A DNA stretch of 51,749 nt from Gammaproteobacteria bacterium (GCA_026706385.1 JAPOYV010000080.1:1-51749); one strand, 5' to 3'. Shown: positions 7,262 through 16,927, counted from the first letter of the stretch. The notes: a model not told the origin generated them from the sequence alone. Translations and numbers: made by a program.

Positions 7262-8353
7262 TCAGTCGCCGACCGTGCCGACGTGGTCCTTCCGCAGCCG
7301 TTCCCAGTCGATCTCGTAACCAAGCCCGGGCCCCGTCGGCGCCTGGACGACGCCGCCCGACATGTCGATGTCCTCCACGAGCCCGTAGACGTTCGAGCCC
7401 GTGCACGGGAAGAATTCATAGAACTCGCAGTTCGGAACCGCCATCGTGACGTGCAGGTTGGCGACATTGTTCAGCGAATTGCCGCCGTGGTGGATCTCGC
7501 ACTTCATCTTGAAGCCCTCCGCCAGGTGGCAAAGGCGTACGAGCGGCGTGATCCCGCCCGTCACCGCGACGTCGCCGCGCAGGATGTCGGTGGCGTAGTT
7601 GGTGATCCACTGGGTCATGCCGTAGTAGCGTCCGGGAGCGAACTCGGTGGCCATGATCGGGATGTCGAGCTTCTCGTTGAGCTTGACGTAGCTGTAGAGA
7701 TCCTCCTCGGCGAGCGGGTCTTCGTACCAGTAGTAGTCGAGATCCTCGATCGCCCGCCCCACGCGGACCGAGTCCTCGTACTCGTATGCCCACATCGAGT
7801 CGAGCATGAGCTTCATGTCGTCGCCAACCGCCTCGCGGACGGCTTCGCAGATCGCGACGTCGGCCTTGGGGTCCGAGTGCGGGTGGATCTTGTGCGCCGT
7901 CCACCCGTCTTCCTTGAAGCGCAGCGCCTCCTCCTGGTACTCCTCCCTGGTCTCCCAGTAGGCGGTGCTGGAGTAGACCGGCACGGAGTCCTTGCAGGTG
8001 CCGAGCAGGCGGTGAATGGGCTGCCCGGCGATCTTGCCGTTGATGTCCCACAGGCAGATGTCGACGGCGCCGATCACGGACGTCGACACCGCCCGGGTCT
8101 GTCGCCAAAGGCCACGCCAGATCGCGCCGATGTCCTGGGGATCGCGGCCCATCACGCGCGGTTTGACGATGTCGATCAGCGGCTGGGCGTGATGGTTCGG
8201 GCCGGACAGGAAGGCGTTGCCGGAGATCCCCTCATCGGTCTCGACAGTGACGACACCGAGCTGGCGCGGCCCGCCGAACCGCATACCGGCGCCGACCCGC
8301 CACGGTTCCACCTGCCACTTGAAAACGTCCACCTTGACGTCGGTGATCTTCAT
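7262..8353 (-). CDS. Mandelate racemase/muconate lactonizing enzyme family protein
   Basis: Enolase-superfamily enzyme of 363 residues, probably a sugar-acid dehydratase or racemase. Visible elements: N-terminal capping domain; metal ligands D185 (LMLDS), E211 (WYEDP) and E237 (MATEF); and a D261/H288 pair (RGDVAVTGG; CEIHHGG) as the Asp-His catalytic dyad. The usual KxK motif at the end of the second barrel strand reads K155-I-H157, so the second lysine is replaced by histidine, as in some acid-sugar dehydratases. ATG start with GGGAG upstream. It stands alone between hipBA and DUF1643. Substrate cannot be deduced from sequence. Confidence 0.85.
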   Translation of the reverse strand: MKITDVKVDVFKWQVEPWRVGAGMRFGGPRQLGVVTVETDEGISGNAFLSGPNHHAQPLIDIVKPRVMGRDPQDIGAIWRGLWRQTRAVSTSVIGAVDICLWDINGKIAGQPIHRLLGTCKDSVPVYSSTAYWETREEYQEEALRFKEDGWTAHKIHPHSDPKADVAICEAVREAVGDDMKLMLDSMWAYEYEDSVRVGRAIEDLDYYWYEDPLAEEDLYSYVKLNEKLDIPIMATEFAPGRYYGMTQWITNYATDILRGDVAVTGGITPLVRLCHLAEGFKMKCEIHHGGNSLNNVANLHVTMAVPNCEFYEFFPCTGSNVYGLVEDIDMSGGVVQAPTGPGLGYEIDWERLRKDHVGTVGD

Positions 8354-8475
8354 CTGCGCTCCCCGTGGGTGATCTTCGTGGGATTCTGTCCGGCGGGAGA
8401 GGCCCTTTCAACCATCCGGGCCCGATTCCCATGCCGCCCGATTCGCGATGCCGCGCGGCAGGCAGGCGACCCCGC

Positions 8476-9027
8476 CTATGGTTCCCATGGCGACGGCGTC
8501 AGGTGGCGAGGCAGATAGAGCGGGTGTGTCGGACTGCCGAGTGCGGTCACAGCCAAGGCCGTCAGCGTGACGCCATTCGTGACCAGCATCTCCGTGACAG
8601 CTTGCGCCCGACCGCGGAAGGCACCCTGGTTACCCCACCCGCAGACGGGGTCCGAACCGGCAAGGGTCGCCGCTCGCAGGACCACGTCGTCGTTGCCAGG
8701 ACCGACGGGGTCCGGGGCGTAGCGTAAGCGCTTCGGATCGCTCGATCGCAGAGCGAACAGATTGACCACGACGAAGCCACCGCAGCCCCACGACTCGGCA
8801 TACCCGGCCAGCCTGAGCGTCGTCCGGTCATCGGAGTCGTGGTCGGCGGTCGCCGGGTTGAGGAGAATCCAGAGCGCCGACGGCTTCGACACGTCCCAGG
8901 TGCGACCCAAGGCAAACCGGTACACCCGCATCGCCCCTCCGTAGGCGGCCCAGGAGCGCTCCGGATCACCACACAGTTCCCAGCGAGCGGTGTCTACATC
9001 CGCCGGGGTCAGCAGTAGCGGATCCAT
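8476..9027 (-). CDS. DUF1643 domain protein
   Basis: Cytosolic protein of 183 residues with a DUF1643 domain of unknown function. Diagnostic segments are LWILLNPATADHDSDDRT, then GGFVVVNLFALRSSDPKRL, and CGWGNQGAF. The reading frame stays open far upstream to 9297, but that part overlaps ilvD and has shadow-like composition, so the ATG at 9027 is preferred; only 34 bp then separate it from the ilvD stop. It may be co-transcribed with ilvD, though a metabolic link is not evident. Confidence 0.8.
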   Translation of the reverse strand: MDPLLLTPADVDTARWELCGDPERSWAAYGGAMRVYRFALGRTWDVSKPSALWILLNPATADHDSDDRTTLRLAGYAESWGCGGFVVVNLFALRSSDPKRLRYAPDPVGPGNDDVVLRAATLAGSDPVCGWGNQGAFRGRAQAVTEMLVTNGVTLTALAVTALGSPTHPLYLPRHLTPSPWEP

Positions 9028-9061
9028 GAAGTTCCGAAGTCCGCAGCGCCCCACATCAGCG

Positions 9062-10738
9062 TCACAGATTCCTGTCCGTGACAGCCCCCTCGGACGCCGA
9101 CGACACGAGCTTCGCGTACTTGGCGAGCGTGCCCCGCTCCGCATACGGTGCCGGGCGTTGCCAGCGCTGCTTGCGCGCAGCCAATTCGTCCGCGTCGACC
9201 GCGAGGTTGATCTCGCGCCGCTCGGCATCGACGGTGATGGTGTCGCCGTCCTCGACCAGGCCGATGGGACCGCCCTCGAAGGCCTCGGGCGTGACATGGC
9301 CGATGACGAAGCCGTGCGAGCCGCCCGAGAACCGGCCGTCGGTGATCAACGCCACGTCCGACGACAGCCCCCGGCCGTTGATCGCGCTGGTGGGGCTCAG
9401 CATCTCGCGCATGCCCGGCCCACCTTTCGGTCCTTCGTAGCGAATCACCACCACGTCTCCTTTCTGCACGGAACCGTCCATGATCGCGGCCATACCCGCT
9501 TCCTCGCCGTGGAAAACGCGGGCCGTACCACTGAAGCGCAAGCCCTCGTGGCCGGTGATCTTGGCGACGGCGCCCTCGGGCGCGAGATTGCCGCGCAGGA
9601 TCACGAGGTGGCCGTCCGGCTTGATGGGATCGTCGAGCGGCCGAATGATGCGCTGGTCGGCGGGATACGGCGCGACGTCGGCCAAGTTCTCGGCCAAGGT
9701 CTTTCCGGTCACCGTCAAGCAGTCGCCGTGCAGCATGCCAGCGTCGAGCAGGGTCTTCATCAGCGGCTGGATGCCGCCGATCGCAATGAGTTCCGACATG
9801 GCGTAGTTGCCGGCGGGCCGCATGTCCGCGAGCACCGGCACCTTGGCGCCGATGCGCGTGAAGTCGTCTATGGTCAGCGGAATGCCTGCGGCGCTGGCGA
9901 TGGCGAGCAGGTGCAGCACGGCGTTGGTGGAGCCTTCCAGGGCCGTGACCACCGTGATCGCGTTCTCGAACGCCTCCAAGGAGAGGATGTCGGACGGCTT
10001 GATGCCCGCCTGAACCAAGCGTGAAACCGCCGCGCCCGCCTCGTAGGCGTCGCGACGCTTGTTCTCGCTGACAGCCTCCTGCGCGGATGAATTCGGCAGC
10101 GACAGGCCCATCGCCTCGATGGCCGACGCCATGGTGTTGGCCGTGTACATGCCCGCGCAGGATCCCGGGCCCGGAATCGCGGTCTGCTCGACGGCGAGCA
10201 GTTCGTCGTCGTCGATGGCGCCCGCCGCGCGGGCACCCACCGCTTCGAACACCGAGATGATGTCGCGGCGCTGCTCGCCGGTCTGGATCGTGCCGCCGTA
10301 GACGAAGACCGCCGGCCGGTCCATGCGGGCAATCGCCATGGCGCACGCCGGCATGTTCTTGTCGCAGCCGCCGATGGCTACGAAGCCGTCGAAGCCCTGA
10401 GCACCGATGACCGTTTCGATGGAGTCCGCGATCACCTCGCGAGACACCAGGGAGTAGCGCATCCCAGGTGTGCCCATGGAGATGCCGTCGGAAACGGTAA
10501 CCGTGTTGAACACCACGCTCTTGGCACCCGCCTCGTCGGCACCCATCGCGGCGGCGTCCGCGAGGTCGTTGATGTGCATGTTGCAGGGGGTGACCATCGA
10601 CCAGGTCGACGCGATCCCGACCTGCGCCTTCGCGAAGTCCTCGCGCTTGAAGCCCACGGGATACAGCATGGCCCGGCTCGGCGCCTGCTCCACGCCGTCG
10701 ACGACGATGGACGAGAACGGTCTTTTTGTGTCGGTCAT
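9062..10738 (-). CDS. ilvD: Dihydroxy-acid dehydratase
   Basis: Catalyses dehydration of 2,3-dihydroxy-isovalerate and 2,3-dihydroxy-3-methylvalerate to the 2-oxo acids, the third common step of branched-chain amino-acid synthesis, in the cytosol. The protein has 558 residues, the normal length. Iron-sulfur ligand candidates are Cys52 (VTPCNMH), Cys125 (GGCDKNMPAC) and Cys194 (PGSCAGMYTANTM), and the C-terminal family motif ITDGRFSGGSHG is intact. ATG with AGGAG six bases upstream. It is not accompanied by other ilv genes in the window. Sugar-acid dehydratases share the fold, but the motifs and length favour IlvD. Confidence 0.95.
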   Translation of the reverse strand: MTDTKRPFSSIVVDGVEQAPSRAMLYPVGFKREDFAKAQVGIASTWSMVTPCNMHINDLADAAAMGADEAGAKSVVFNTVTVSDGISMGTPGMRYSLVSREVIADSIETVIGAQGFDGFVAIGGCDKNMPACAMAIARMDRPAVFVYGGTIQTGEQRRDIISVFEAVGARAAGAIDDDELLAVEQTAIPGPGSCAGMYTANTMASAIEAMGLSLPNSSAQEAVSENKRRDAYEAGAAVSRLVQAGIKPSDILSLEAFENAITVVTALEGSTNAVLHLLAIASAAGIPLTIDDFTRIGAKVPVLADMRPAGNYAMSELIAIGGIQPLMKTLLDAGMLHGDCLTVTGKTLAENLADVAPYPADQRIIRPLDDPIKPDGHLVILRGNLAPEGAVAKITGHEGLRFSGTARVFHGEEAGMAAIMDGSVQKGDVVVIRYEGPKGGPGMREMLSPTSAINGRGLSSDVALITDGRFSGGSHGFVIGHVTPEAFEGGPIGLVEDGDTITVDAERREINLAVDADELAARKQRWQRPAPYAERGTLAKYAKLVSSASEGAVTDRNL

Positions 10739-10874
10739 GTCGACTCCTGACTGTCGGCGGGCCGTATCCTACCCGTTGGCCGCGGCAGGGGCATGAGTCC
10801 GCGACCCCTTTTGGCAGAACGCAAGCCCCGCTCCGTAGCTCGCAGATCTCCGGGATTCAGCAGCTAAGGGCCGT

Positions 10875-13505
10875 CTAGGGGTGCTCCCCGTAGTGGAACC
10901 TCAACCGCCAGCCGTTCAGCGTGCCCGTGTCGTCGTCCGCACCGTCGAACAAGGAAAGCGTCCAGTCGCCGTTGAGACCCTCGCCGTAGAACGCATTGCT
11001 GAGCAGGCGCCAGGTCAGCGGCGCGCCGGTACGATCTAGCGCCAACACGTCGTTGTAGACCGGGTTGACGACGCTGCGCGTTCCCGCAGGCGAGGTCAAT
11101 TCGATGCCCAGGTCGTGCGGAAACGGATGGTCGATACCCACCTCGAGGATCACGGCTTCGATGTTGGCGGTGGCCGACATCCCAGCTACGGTGAGCGACT
11201 GTTCGGCGCCGCCACCATCGTTGTCGGGAATCGCGACCGTGCCACCCGGTGCGTTGAACCACCCCGACCGCCGTGCCGGACCCAGCGAACCCGGCACGTA
11301 GCGACGAGCGAGCCGCCAGGCGGCGTTCGCGTGCACGCCGCCGAAGCCGTACCAGTTGTGGAACCGATACCCGGCGCCGTTCCTCACCCACCGATCCTGC
11401 ACAACGCGTGAGACGCCACCGAAGGTCGCCGTGACCGCACGCACCGACGGGTCCACCGACCGCGCGGTGTCCGCGAGGATGTGCTTCACGTCGCGCCAAG
11501 TCAGTTCCGGGTTGGCCTCCAGGAGGATCGCCACGACGCCCGCTACGTTGGGCGCGGCCGAAGACGTGCCGTTGAACAAGCTGGTGTAGTCACCGGACGG
11601 ATTCACGTCGTGCCGACCGGCGATGCGATCGCCGTACGTGACGCCGTAGCCCACATCCGAACCGGCCTGGTCCGTGGTCACCATCGCCGGCGAATAGACG
11701 CCGAACTCGCCCGCCGGCGCGCTGATCCAGAGGTTCGCCCCGGCGCTTGCATAGCTCGCGCGCCTGCCGTTGGCGTCGAGCCCGCCGACCGCGACCACGT
11801 AGGGCAGATTGTTGACCTCGTCGCCGTTGGCATTCGAGCAGCCGATCTGATCGTTCAGCGGATCATGGAGCGCGCCGCACTCGCCGAAGCCGTTCCCCGC
11901 AGCCTTCACGTAGACCGCACCGCGTTCCCCGCGCAAGCGGCGCACGCCGTAGGCGAACAAGGCCTCTTCCTCGGGTTCGGCGCTTGCTGGATAGCCAAGC
12001 GAGCCGAAGCTCATGTTGAAAACGTCCACATCGGACGAATCGGGCGCCATGAAACTCGCACCCATGGCGTCGAGGAAGACGCCCGTGTCGTAATCGAGGG
12101 CGTTCAGCATGTTGTAGCCGCGAAGCCGAGCTCCCGGAGCGACGCCACGGCCGCCGATTCCGTTGCGTGCCTCCGCCGCGATGAGGCCCGCGACGCTGGT
12201 GCCGTGATCGCCTGTCGGATGGACATTGAAAGGATCCGCCGTCTCGGCCGTCGGCCAGGCGGCCACCGCGTCGTCCGCCGCGGCCAACGGGGCGTTGAAG
12301 TTGTACGACGCGTCGGTCTCGATACTGGCTGCGAGATCCGGATGGCAGGTTTCCAGGCCGGTGTCGACGACGGCAACCTTCACACCGGCTCCGAACGGGC
12401 CGCGGGTCAGGATGACTCCCATGCGCAAGTCCTGGTTGCGCAACCCGCCGCTATCCGCGAAAGCCGTCTGGCCCGTGTTTCGCAAGTGCCACTGGTGCCG
12501 GTAAAGCGGATCCACGACGTTTGGCGATCCGCCCCGCCCGGGCTCCGTGCAGCGCTGGCGGATCGGATCCATCCCGTCGATCGTGAACCCGGCCCTGTCG
12601 CTGTTGGTGTAGCTGCGGCCGGCAAGCTCGGAACTCTGCACCGGCATCTCGGCGCGCAGGAAGTACGTGTCGGCAGCCAATGTACGCAGGCTCAACCGTA
12701 TGCGTACCGAGTAGCTTCCCTTCGGCTGCAATACCGGTACGCGACGCGACACGCGACGCAAAGCCGGCGTGAAGCCTGGGGTCGTCGCCAGGACCAGCGT
12801 CAGATTCCCGCTGGCGGTGGGGGCGGCACCCCAGTTCAAGACGTTGATTTCCGCTACGACGGCGTTCTCGTCCACGACCCGGATCCCGTCGAAAAACACC
12901 AGGAGATCCGACGCCAAGTCGGTCTTGTTCGTCGCCTTCGTAGTGGCGGCCTCAGGTCGCGGCCGCATCGGCCGTCTGACCGGCGCCTTGAACTGCACAA
13001 ACGCCTTGTCGGCGCCGGGCACGGCCTCGAGACGCCGCGCCGCCTGCGCAGGATCAATCGCGAGCGGCAGGCGAATCAAGGCGAAACCGAGATGCGGATA
13101 CGGCTTGCCGGAGATGGCACCGACTTCGCGGACGAGCGCCGGCAACTCGCCGTAGTCTTCCAACTCGACGAGAACGGTAGCGGTCAGCTCCCGGAACCGA
13201 CTCTCGTCGGGATCGAATGCGTAGCGGGTCGGTCGTCCTGCTGCTTCGGCATGGGCGATCGCCGTCCGGTTGGCGACCGTCGCCTTGTACGTGCGAATGC
13301 CGTCCTCGGTCGTGACTTCGAAGCTGACGCCGTCCGCGGAAGCGGCGCCGTCCGCGCGCGTTGGGAGGACGAGCACGCTCCCCGCAACGCTGGCCGCGCG
13401 CTGCAATTCGAAGATGGGCGTGTCGTCCGCGGCGCCGGTCGCCAAGACCGAGACGAGCGCGACCGCCGTCCCGGTGAGGACGGTGAGCAGTTTTCGAGAC
13501 TTCAT
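10875..13505 (-). CDS. Secreted subtilisin-like serine protease with P-domain
   Basis: S8 family peptidase of 876 residues with a Sec signal peptide (residues 1-25). A ~300-residue N-terminal region with propeptide- and CARDB-like beta segments precedes the catalytic domain. Triad: D381 (VAVVDTG), H434 (DHGTSVAG) and S648 (NGTSSAAP), with oxyanion N538 (KAAGNG). Several paired cysteines suit an exported protein. The C-terminus (~740-876; VGIDHPFPHDLGIELTSP, then GEGLNGDWTLSLFDG) is a proprotein-convertase P-domain, giving a kexin-like architecture. Its ATG overlaps the argA stop (ATGA, 13502-13505), so translation appears coupled to arginine biosynthesis genes. The reason for that linkage is unknown. 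Confidence 0.9.
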   Translation of the reverse strand: MKSRKLLTVLTGTAVALVSVLATGAADDTPIFELQRAASVAGSVLVLPTRADGAASADGVSFEVTTEDGIRTYKATVANRTAIAHAEAAGRPTRYAFDPDESRFRELTATVLVELEDYGELPALVREVGAISGKPYPHLGFALIRLPLAIDPAQAARRLEAVPGADKAFVQFKAPVRRPMRPRPEAATTKATNKTDLASDLLVFFDGIRVVDENAVVAEINVLNWGAAPTASGNLTLVLATTPGFTPALRRVSRRVPVLQPKGSYSVRIRLSLRTLAADTYFLRAEMPVQSSELAGRSYTNSDRAGFTIDGMDPIRQRCTEPGRGGSPNVVDPLYRHQWHLRNTGQTAFADSGGLRNQDLRMGVILTRGPFGAGVKVAVVDTGLETCHPDLAASIETDASYNFNAPLAAADDAVAAWPTAETADPFNVHPTGDHGTSVAGLIAAEARNGIGGRGVAPGARLRGYNMLNALDYDTGVFLDAMGASFMAPDSSDVDVFNMSFGSLGYPASAEPEEEALFAYGVRRLRGERGAVYVKAAGNGFGECGALHDPLNDQIGCSNANGDEVNNLPYVVAVGGLDANGRRASYASAGANLWISAPAGEFGVYSPAMVTTDQAGSDVGYGVTYGDRIAGRHDVNPSGDYTSLFNGTSSAAPNVAGVVAILLEANPELTWRDVKHILADTARSVDPSVRAVTATFGGVSRVVQDRWVRNGAGYRFHNWYGFGGVHANAAWRLARRYVPGSLGPARRSGWFNAPGGTVAIPDNDGGGAEQSLTVAGMSATANIEAVILEVGIDHPFPHDLGIELTSPAGTRSVVNPVYNDVLALDRTGAPLTWRLLSNAFYGEGLNGDWTLSLFDGADDDTGTLNGWRLRFHYGEHP

Positions 13506-14728
13506 TGGAGGTCCTTGAGGAGTACCTGGGAATTGCGGCGATAGTTGTAGAGACCTTGTCGGTTCGCCGGGAGTTCAACGACCGTCTTGATCGCGAACCC
13601 ATGCTCAACGAACCAATCCGCCGCAGTGGTCGTCAACGCGAACAGCCGGGCTACGCCCAGTTTCCGCGCCGCATCCTCGACTGCGACAAGCAGGCGCGAC
13701 CCTACCGCGTTGCCCCCCACGAGGCAGGCGAGCTCCGCATTGCCGTCACCGAGGTCGACCAAGGCGCAGCATCCTGTCAAGGCACCGTCGAGTTCCGCGA
13801 CGAAGAAGTCGGCGACATCCCGTTCGATGCGGTCCCGCGGGCGTCGCACCAGGACGCCGGAGTCCTCGAGCGGGCGGATCAGCTCGACGATGGCCCCCAC
13901 GTCTGCGGGTCTCGCACGCCGGATCACCCGGTAGTCGCCGTCGCCGACCTGCGTCCCTGCGCCCTCGGCCGTGAACAACTCCTTCAGCAGGACGCCGTCG
14001 TCGGAGAACCCCACGAGGTGGGCGCGTTCGACACCGTCTCGGCAGGCTTGCGCCATGGCGGAGAGGCGGCGGTCGGTCACGGGATCGAAGTCCCTCGCGT
14101 CGCGCATCTCCGTCAAGGCGCGCGTGGTCAGATCGCCACGTTCGTCGATCCGCGAGTCCGCGTGATAGACGATGAGCTTGTCGGCGTTCAGGTCCACCGC
14201 CACGCGAACGGCCAGCACCTCCGGCGCGATGAAATAGGTCGCGCCGGAAGCGCTGTATCCCACCGGCGGAAGCAATACCACGTTGTCCGCGTCCAGCAAC
14301 CTACGCACCACATCGACCTGTACGCGACGCGGCTTGCCCCCGCCGAGTTGGTCTACCCCGTCGACCACGCCGAGCGGTTGCGCCGTCACCAGGTTGCCGC
14401 TCACGACGCCGATGTGTCGATTCCGCAACGGGCTCTGCGGGATCCCGGTCGTGAACAGCGCCTCGAGGTTCGCCCGCACGACGTTCGCGCCTCGCTGCGC
14501 AGCCTGCAGCGCGTCAGCGTCCAGTGGCCCGTCGACCTCCGTCGTCGCTCCGTGGACAACCACCAATCGCACACCCAGGACGGTCAGTAGGGCAAGGTCA
14601 TGGACAATGTTGACGAGGTTGTCGCTGGTGAGCGCGTCCGCGCCGAGCATCACCACGAGAGTCCGCCCGCGGTGCGCGCGGATGTAGGGCGTGGAGGCAC
14701 GAAACCACTGGGCGTATGAGTCGCTCAC
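13502..14728 (-). CDS. argA: N-acetylglutamate synthase
   Basis: Amino-acid N-acetyltransferase committing glutamate to arginine synthesis. The 408-residue protein has an N-terminal amino-acid-kinase-like domain (LVVMLGADALT, then VRLVVVHGAT) and a C-terminal GNAT domain (AELACLVGGNAVGSRLL, then ARLFALTT). It is somewhat shorter than E. coli ArgA (443). The acetyl-CoA loop reads GGNAVGSRLL rather than the common RGxGxG type. GTG start at 14728, two bases after the argE stop, supports an argE-argA operon; this adjacency also occurs in other gammaproteobacteria. Likely feedback-inhibited by arginine as in the family. Confidence 0.9.
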   Translation of the reverse strand: MSDSYAQWFRASTPYIRAHRGRTLVVMLGADALTSDNLVNIVHDLALLTVLGVRLVVVHGATTEVDGPLDADALQAAQRGANVVRANLEALFTTGIPQSPLRNRHIGVVSGNLVTAQPLGVVDGVDQLGGGKPRRVQVDVVRRLLDADNVVLLPPVGYSASGATYFIAPEVLAVRVAVDLNADKLIVYHADSRIDERGDLTTRALTEMRDARDFDPVTDRRLSAMAQACRDGVERAHLVGFSDDGVLLKELFTAEGAGTQVGDGDYRVIRRARPADVGAIVELIRPLEDSGVLVRRPRDRIERDVADFFVAELDGALTGCCALVDLGDGNAELACLVGGNAVGSRLLVAVEDAARKLGVARLFALTTTAADWFVEHGFAIKTVVELPANRQGLYNYRRNSQVLLKDLQ

Positions 14729-14730
14729 AG

Positions 14731-15870
14731 CTAGCAGCAGTACTGCGTGATCAGCGTCGCCAGTGCATCTTCCATGGGCTGGATCTGCGCCGCATCGAGG
14801 TACTCGTCCGGTTGGTGCGCCTGATCGATGGAGCCTGCGCCGAACACCACGGTTTCCATCCCGAGCGCTTGGAAGAACGGTGCCTCGGTGCCAAACGCAA
14901 CCGTCCTCGCCCGTCTGCCGGAGAGCGCTTCGAGTGTCTTCACCAAAGGGCCGTCGGCCGGGGTTTCGTACGGTTGCACAGGTTGATTCAGCGCGGTGAT
15001 CGTCACTGGTGTGGCGGCGCAGGCTTCCCGCACGCGCCCACCCAGTTCGTCGAGCACGGCTGCGGTGTCCATGCCGGGCAGTACGCGCAGGTCGATCTTG
15101 AGTTCCGCGTGCCCGCAGATTCGGTTCGGGTTGTCGCCGGCGTGCAGGCAGCCGAGGTTCAGCGTGGGTACGCGGACCTCGAAGCTCGGATCCGAGTGTC
15201 GCTCCCCGAGTTCCCGCCGAAACGCGATCAACGTCCCCATCACGCGGTACATGGCGTCGAGCGCATTGTCGCCGAGCGACGGATTCGACGAGTGTCCCGA
15301 AGAGCCTTGGATGGCGATGGACGCGCTGGTGAAACCCTTGTGCGCGCGGATCGGCGTCATCCCCGTGGGCTCGCCGATGACCGCGGCCGCCGCCTTCGGC
15401 TCGCCCCGCGCTGCGAGGTATCGAGCCCCGGCGAACGTTGACTCCTCGTCGGCCGTGCCGATGATGGTGAGCGGCTTCTTGAACTTGCTATCGGCGTGGC
15501 GAGCCGCGGCCGCCAGCGCGAGCGGGAAGAAGCCCTTCATGTCGCACGTGCCCAGGCCGTAGAACCTCGCGTCGCGCTCGCTCACTGTGAACGGATCGGT
15601 TTGCCAGAGCGCCTCGTCGAACGGCACGGTGTCGGTGTGCCCGGAGAGCACCAGGCCATCGATGCCGCTGCCCCGCCGCGCGATCACGTTGCTCTTGCCG
15701 GGTTTGTTCGGGACGGGGACGACTTCGACCGCGAAGCCGAGGCCGTCGAGCCAATTCGCGAGGTGATCGACAACGGGCTGATTGCTCTGATCGATCGCCG
15801 GATCGATGCAACTCACCGAAGGCTCGCCAACGAGCGTCTTCAGCATCTCCAGGGTATCGGGCAACGACAT
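14731..15870 (-). CDS. argE: Acetylornithine deacetylase
   Basis: M20-family metallohydrolase releasing acetate from N2-acetylornithine to give ornithine. The protein has 379 residues, close to E. coli ArgE (383). Metal and catalytic residues are visible: H78 and D80 (SGHTDTVP), D110 (GTCDMKG) and E142/E143 (ADEEST), followed by IGEPTGM. The ATG at 15870 is preferred over codons 24 nt upstream because GGGAG lies about 8 nt before it. First gene of an argE-argA-protease operon on the minus strand. Confidence 0.92.
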   Translation of the reverse strand: MSLPDTLEMLKTLVGEPSVSCIDPAIDQSNQPVVDHLANWLDGLGFAVEVVPVPNKPGKSNVIARRGSGIDGLVLSGHTDTVPFDEALWQTDPFTVSERDARFYGLGTCDMKGFFPLALAAAARHADSKFKKPLTIIGTADEESTFAGARYLAARGEPKAAAAVIGEPTGMTPIRAHKGFTSASIAIQGSSGHSSNPSLGDNALDAMYRVMGTLIAFRRELGERHSDPSFEVRVPTLNLGCLHAGDNPNRICGHAELKIDLRVLPGMDTAAVLDELGGRVREACAATPVTITALNQPVQPYETPADGPLVKTLEALSGRRARTVAFGTEAPFFQALGMETVVFGAGSIDQAHQPDEYLDAAQIQPMEDALATLITQYCC

Positions 15871-15997
15871 GGCACAACTCCCGTGCAGGCGCAAGGCATT
15901 GTAAACGCCGCGCCGTCCTGTAACGGGTCAGGCGCGGCGAGCCACTCATTGGACACCGCGGGCGAACAGGCGTTCAAGCAACGCCTTGGGTCAGCAC

Positions 15998-16927
15998 CTA
16001 AGATTCGTCCGCCGCGGACTTGACCTTGGGAATGGCAAACGTCCCGCCCGGATGGGCTTGCAGCCACGGATCGTCGGCGCGGGTCAGCATCCGCAGGTAG
16101 TCCGGATCCCGGCTTCGCGCATAGGTTTCGGGCGCGACGTTGCCACGGTAGTCCTGTTGCGGAACGTAGTGCGGGCGACAATGCAGCCCATGGATGCTGA
16201 GCCGGAGTCCGGGCGTCTCCTTGCGAAATGCGCCGTGCCAGGTTGCACCGTGGAACACGACCAGCGAGCCCGCGGGCGCCTCGACGGGGACGGCCGCCTC
16301 CGCGGCCTCGGGAAGCCGTGGGGGCTCGCCGCGGCGATGACTCTCCGGCACGTAGCAGAACGCCCCGTCCTCGCGACGGTAGTCGGTCAGCAACCAGTTC
16401 ATGTTCGAGACGTGCGGTGTACGGACGGGCCACGGCGTGGGCGCACCCGTGTCCGCGTGCAACGGCGTCGTGAACAGGCCCTCGTGGCGGTCAGGCGTGC
16501 GGAACTTGACCCAGCCGTTGCTGGTGGACATGCGGTGCGTGTCCCCGAGCAGGTGGCGAAAGAAGGTCTTCTTGACCGGGTTGACGGCGATCTCCTCGAA
16601 GACACGCCCGGCCTCCGGTCCGTCCTCCTGGCCGATGTATATGAGGTGGGTGAGCAGGAACTGGCCGATCCGACCGACCGGATCTTCGAGTTCATCGAGG
16701 CAACCGACCGCGAGGTCGAACCGGGCGCCGGTCCGCTGCTCGGCCACCGCCAAGAGCGCCCTCCTGCCCCAATCGACGAAGTCCGGTCCGAATCCCGTGC
16801 GCTCGGGCGGGACGATGCACAGCCCCTGGTCATCGAGTTCGCGCACGTACTCGGCGAGCGATAGACGTTCGATCTCCGCTTCGAGCGGGGGGAGTTCCCG
16901 GGGCTTCTGCCGTCGGCGCGGAACCAT
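15998..16927 (-). CDS. Phytanoyl-CoA dioxygenase (PhyH)-like protein
   Basis: Predicted non-haem Fe(II)/2-oxoglutarate oxygenase of 309 residues. The iron facial triad is H157-x-D159 (LHADTG) and H231 (WHGAF), and R242 (LRLSIHG) is a candidate for 2-oxoglutarate binding. PhyH relatives hydroxylate lipids, amino acids or natural products, so the substrate is open. Single gene between argE and the divergent DUF945 gene. Only distantly similar, by eye, to the PhyH gene at 35393. ATG at 16927 taken as start. Confidence 0.8.
   Translation of the reverse strand: MVPRRRQKPRELPPLEAEIERLSLAEYVRELDDQGLCIVPPERTGFGPDFVDWGRRALLAVAEQRTGARFDLAVGCLDELEDPVGRIGQFLLTHLIYIGQEDGPEAGRVFEEIAVNPVKKTFFRHLLGDTHRMSTSNGWVKFRTPDRHEGLFTTPLHADTGAPTPWPVRTPHVSNMNWLLTDYRREDGAFCYVPESHRRGEPPRLPEAAEAAVPVEAPAGSLVVFHGATWHGAFRKETPGLRLSIHGLHCRPHYVPQQDYRGNVAPETYARSRDPDYLRMLTRADDPWLQAHPGGTFAIPKVKSAADES

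Noticed and set aside
7283-8518. 411-codon plus-strand frame opposite the mandelate-racemase-like gene
   Set aside because: Antisense shadow; enolase-superfamily ligands are clear on the minus strand.
9009-10346. 445-codon minus-strand frame overlapping ilvD in another frame
   Set aside because: Arg-rich shadow with no motif; ilvD motifs cover the same bases.
11481-13544. 687-codon open frame on the plus strand antisense to the subtilisin-like protease
   Set aside because: High GC produces long antisense frames; no known domain and low-complexity Arg/Val-rich content, while the minus strand has an intact triad and P-domain.
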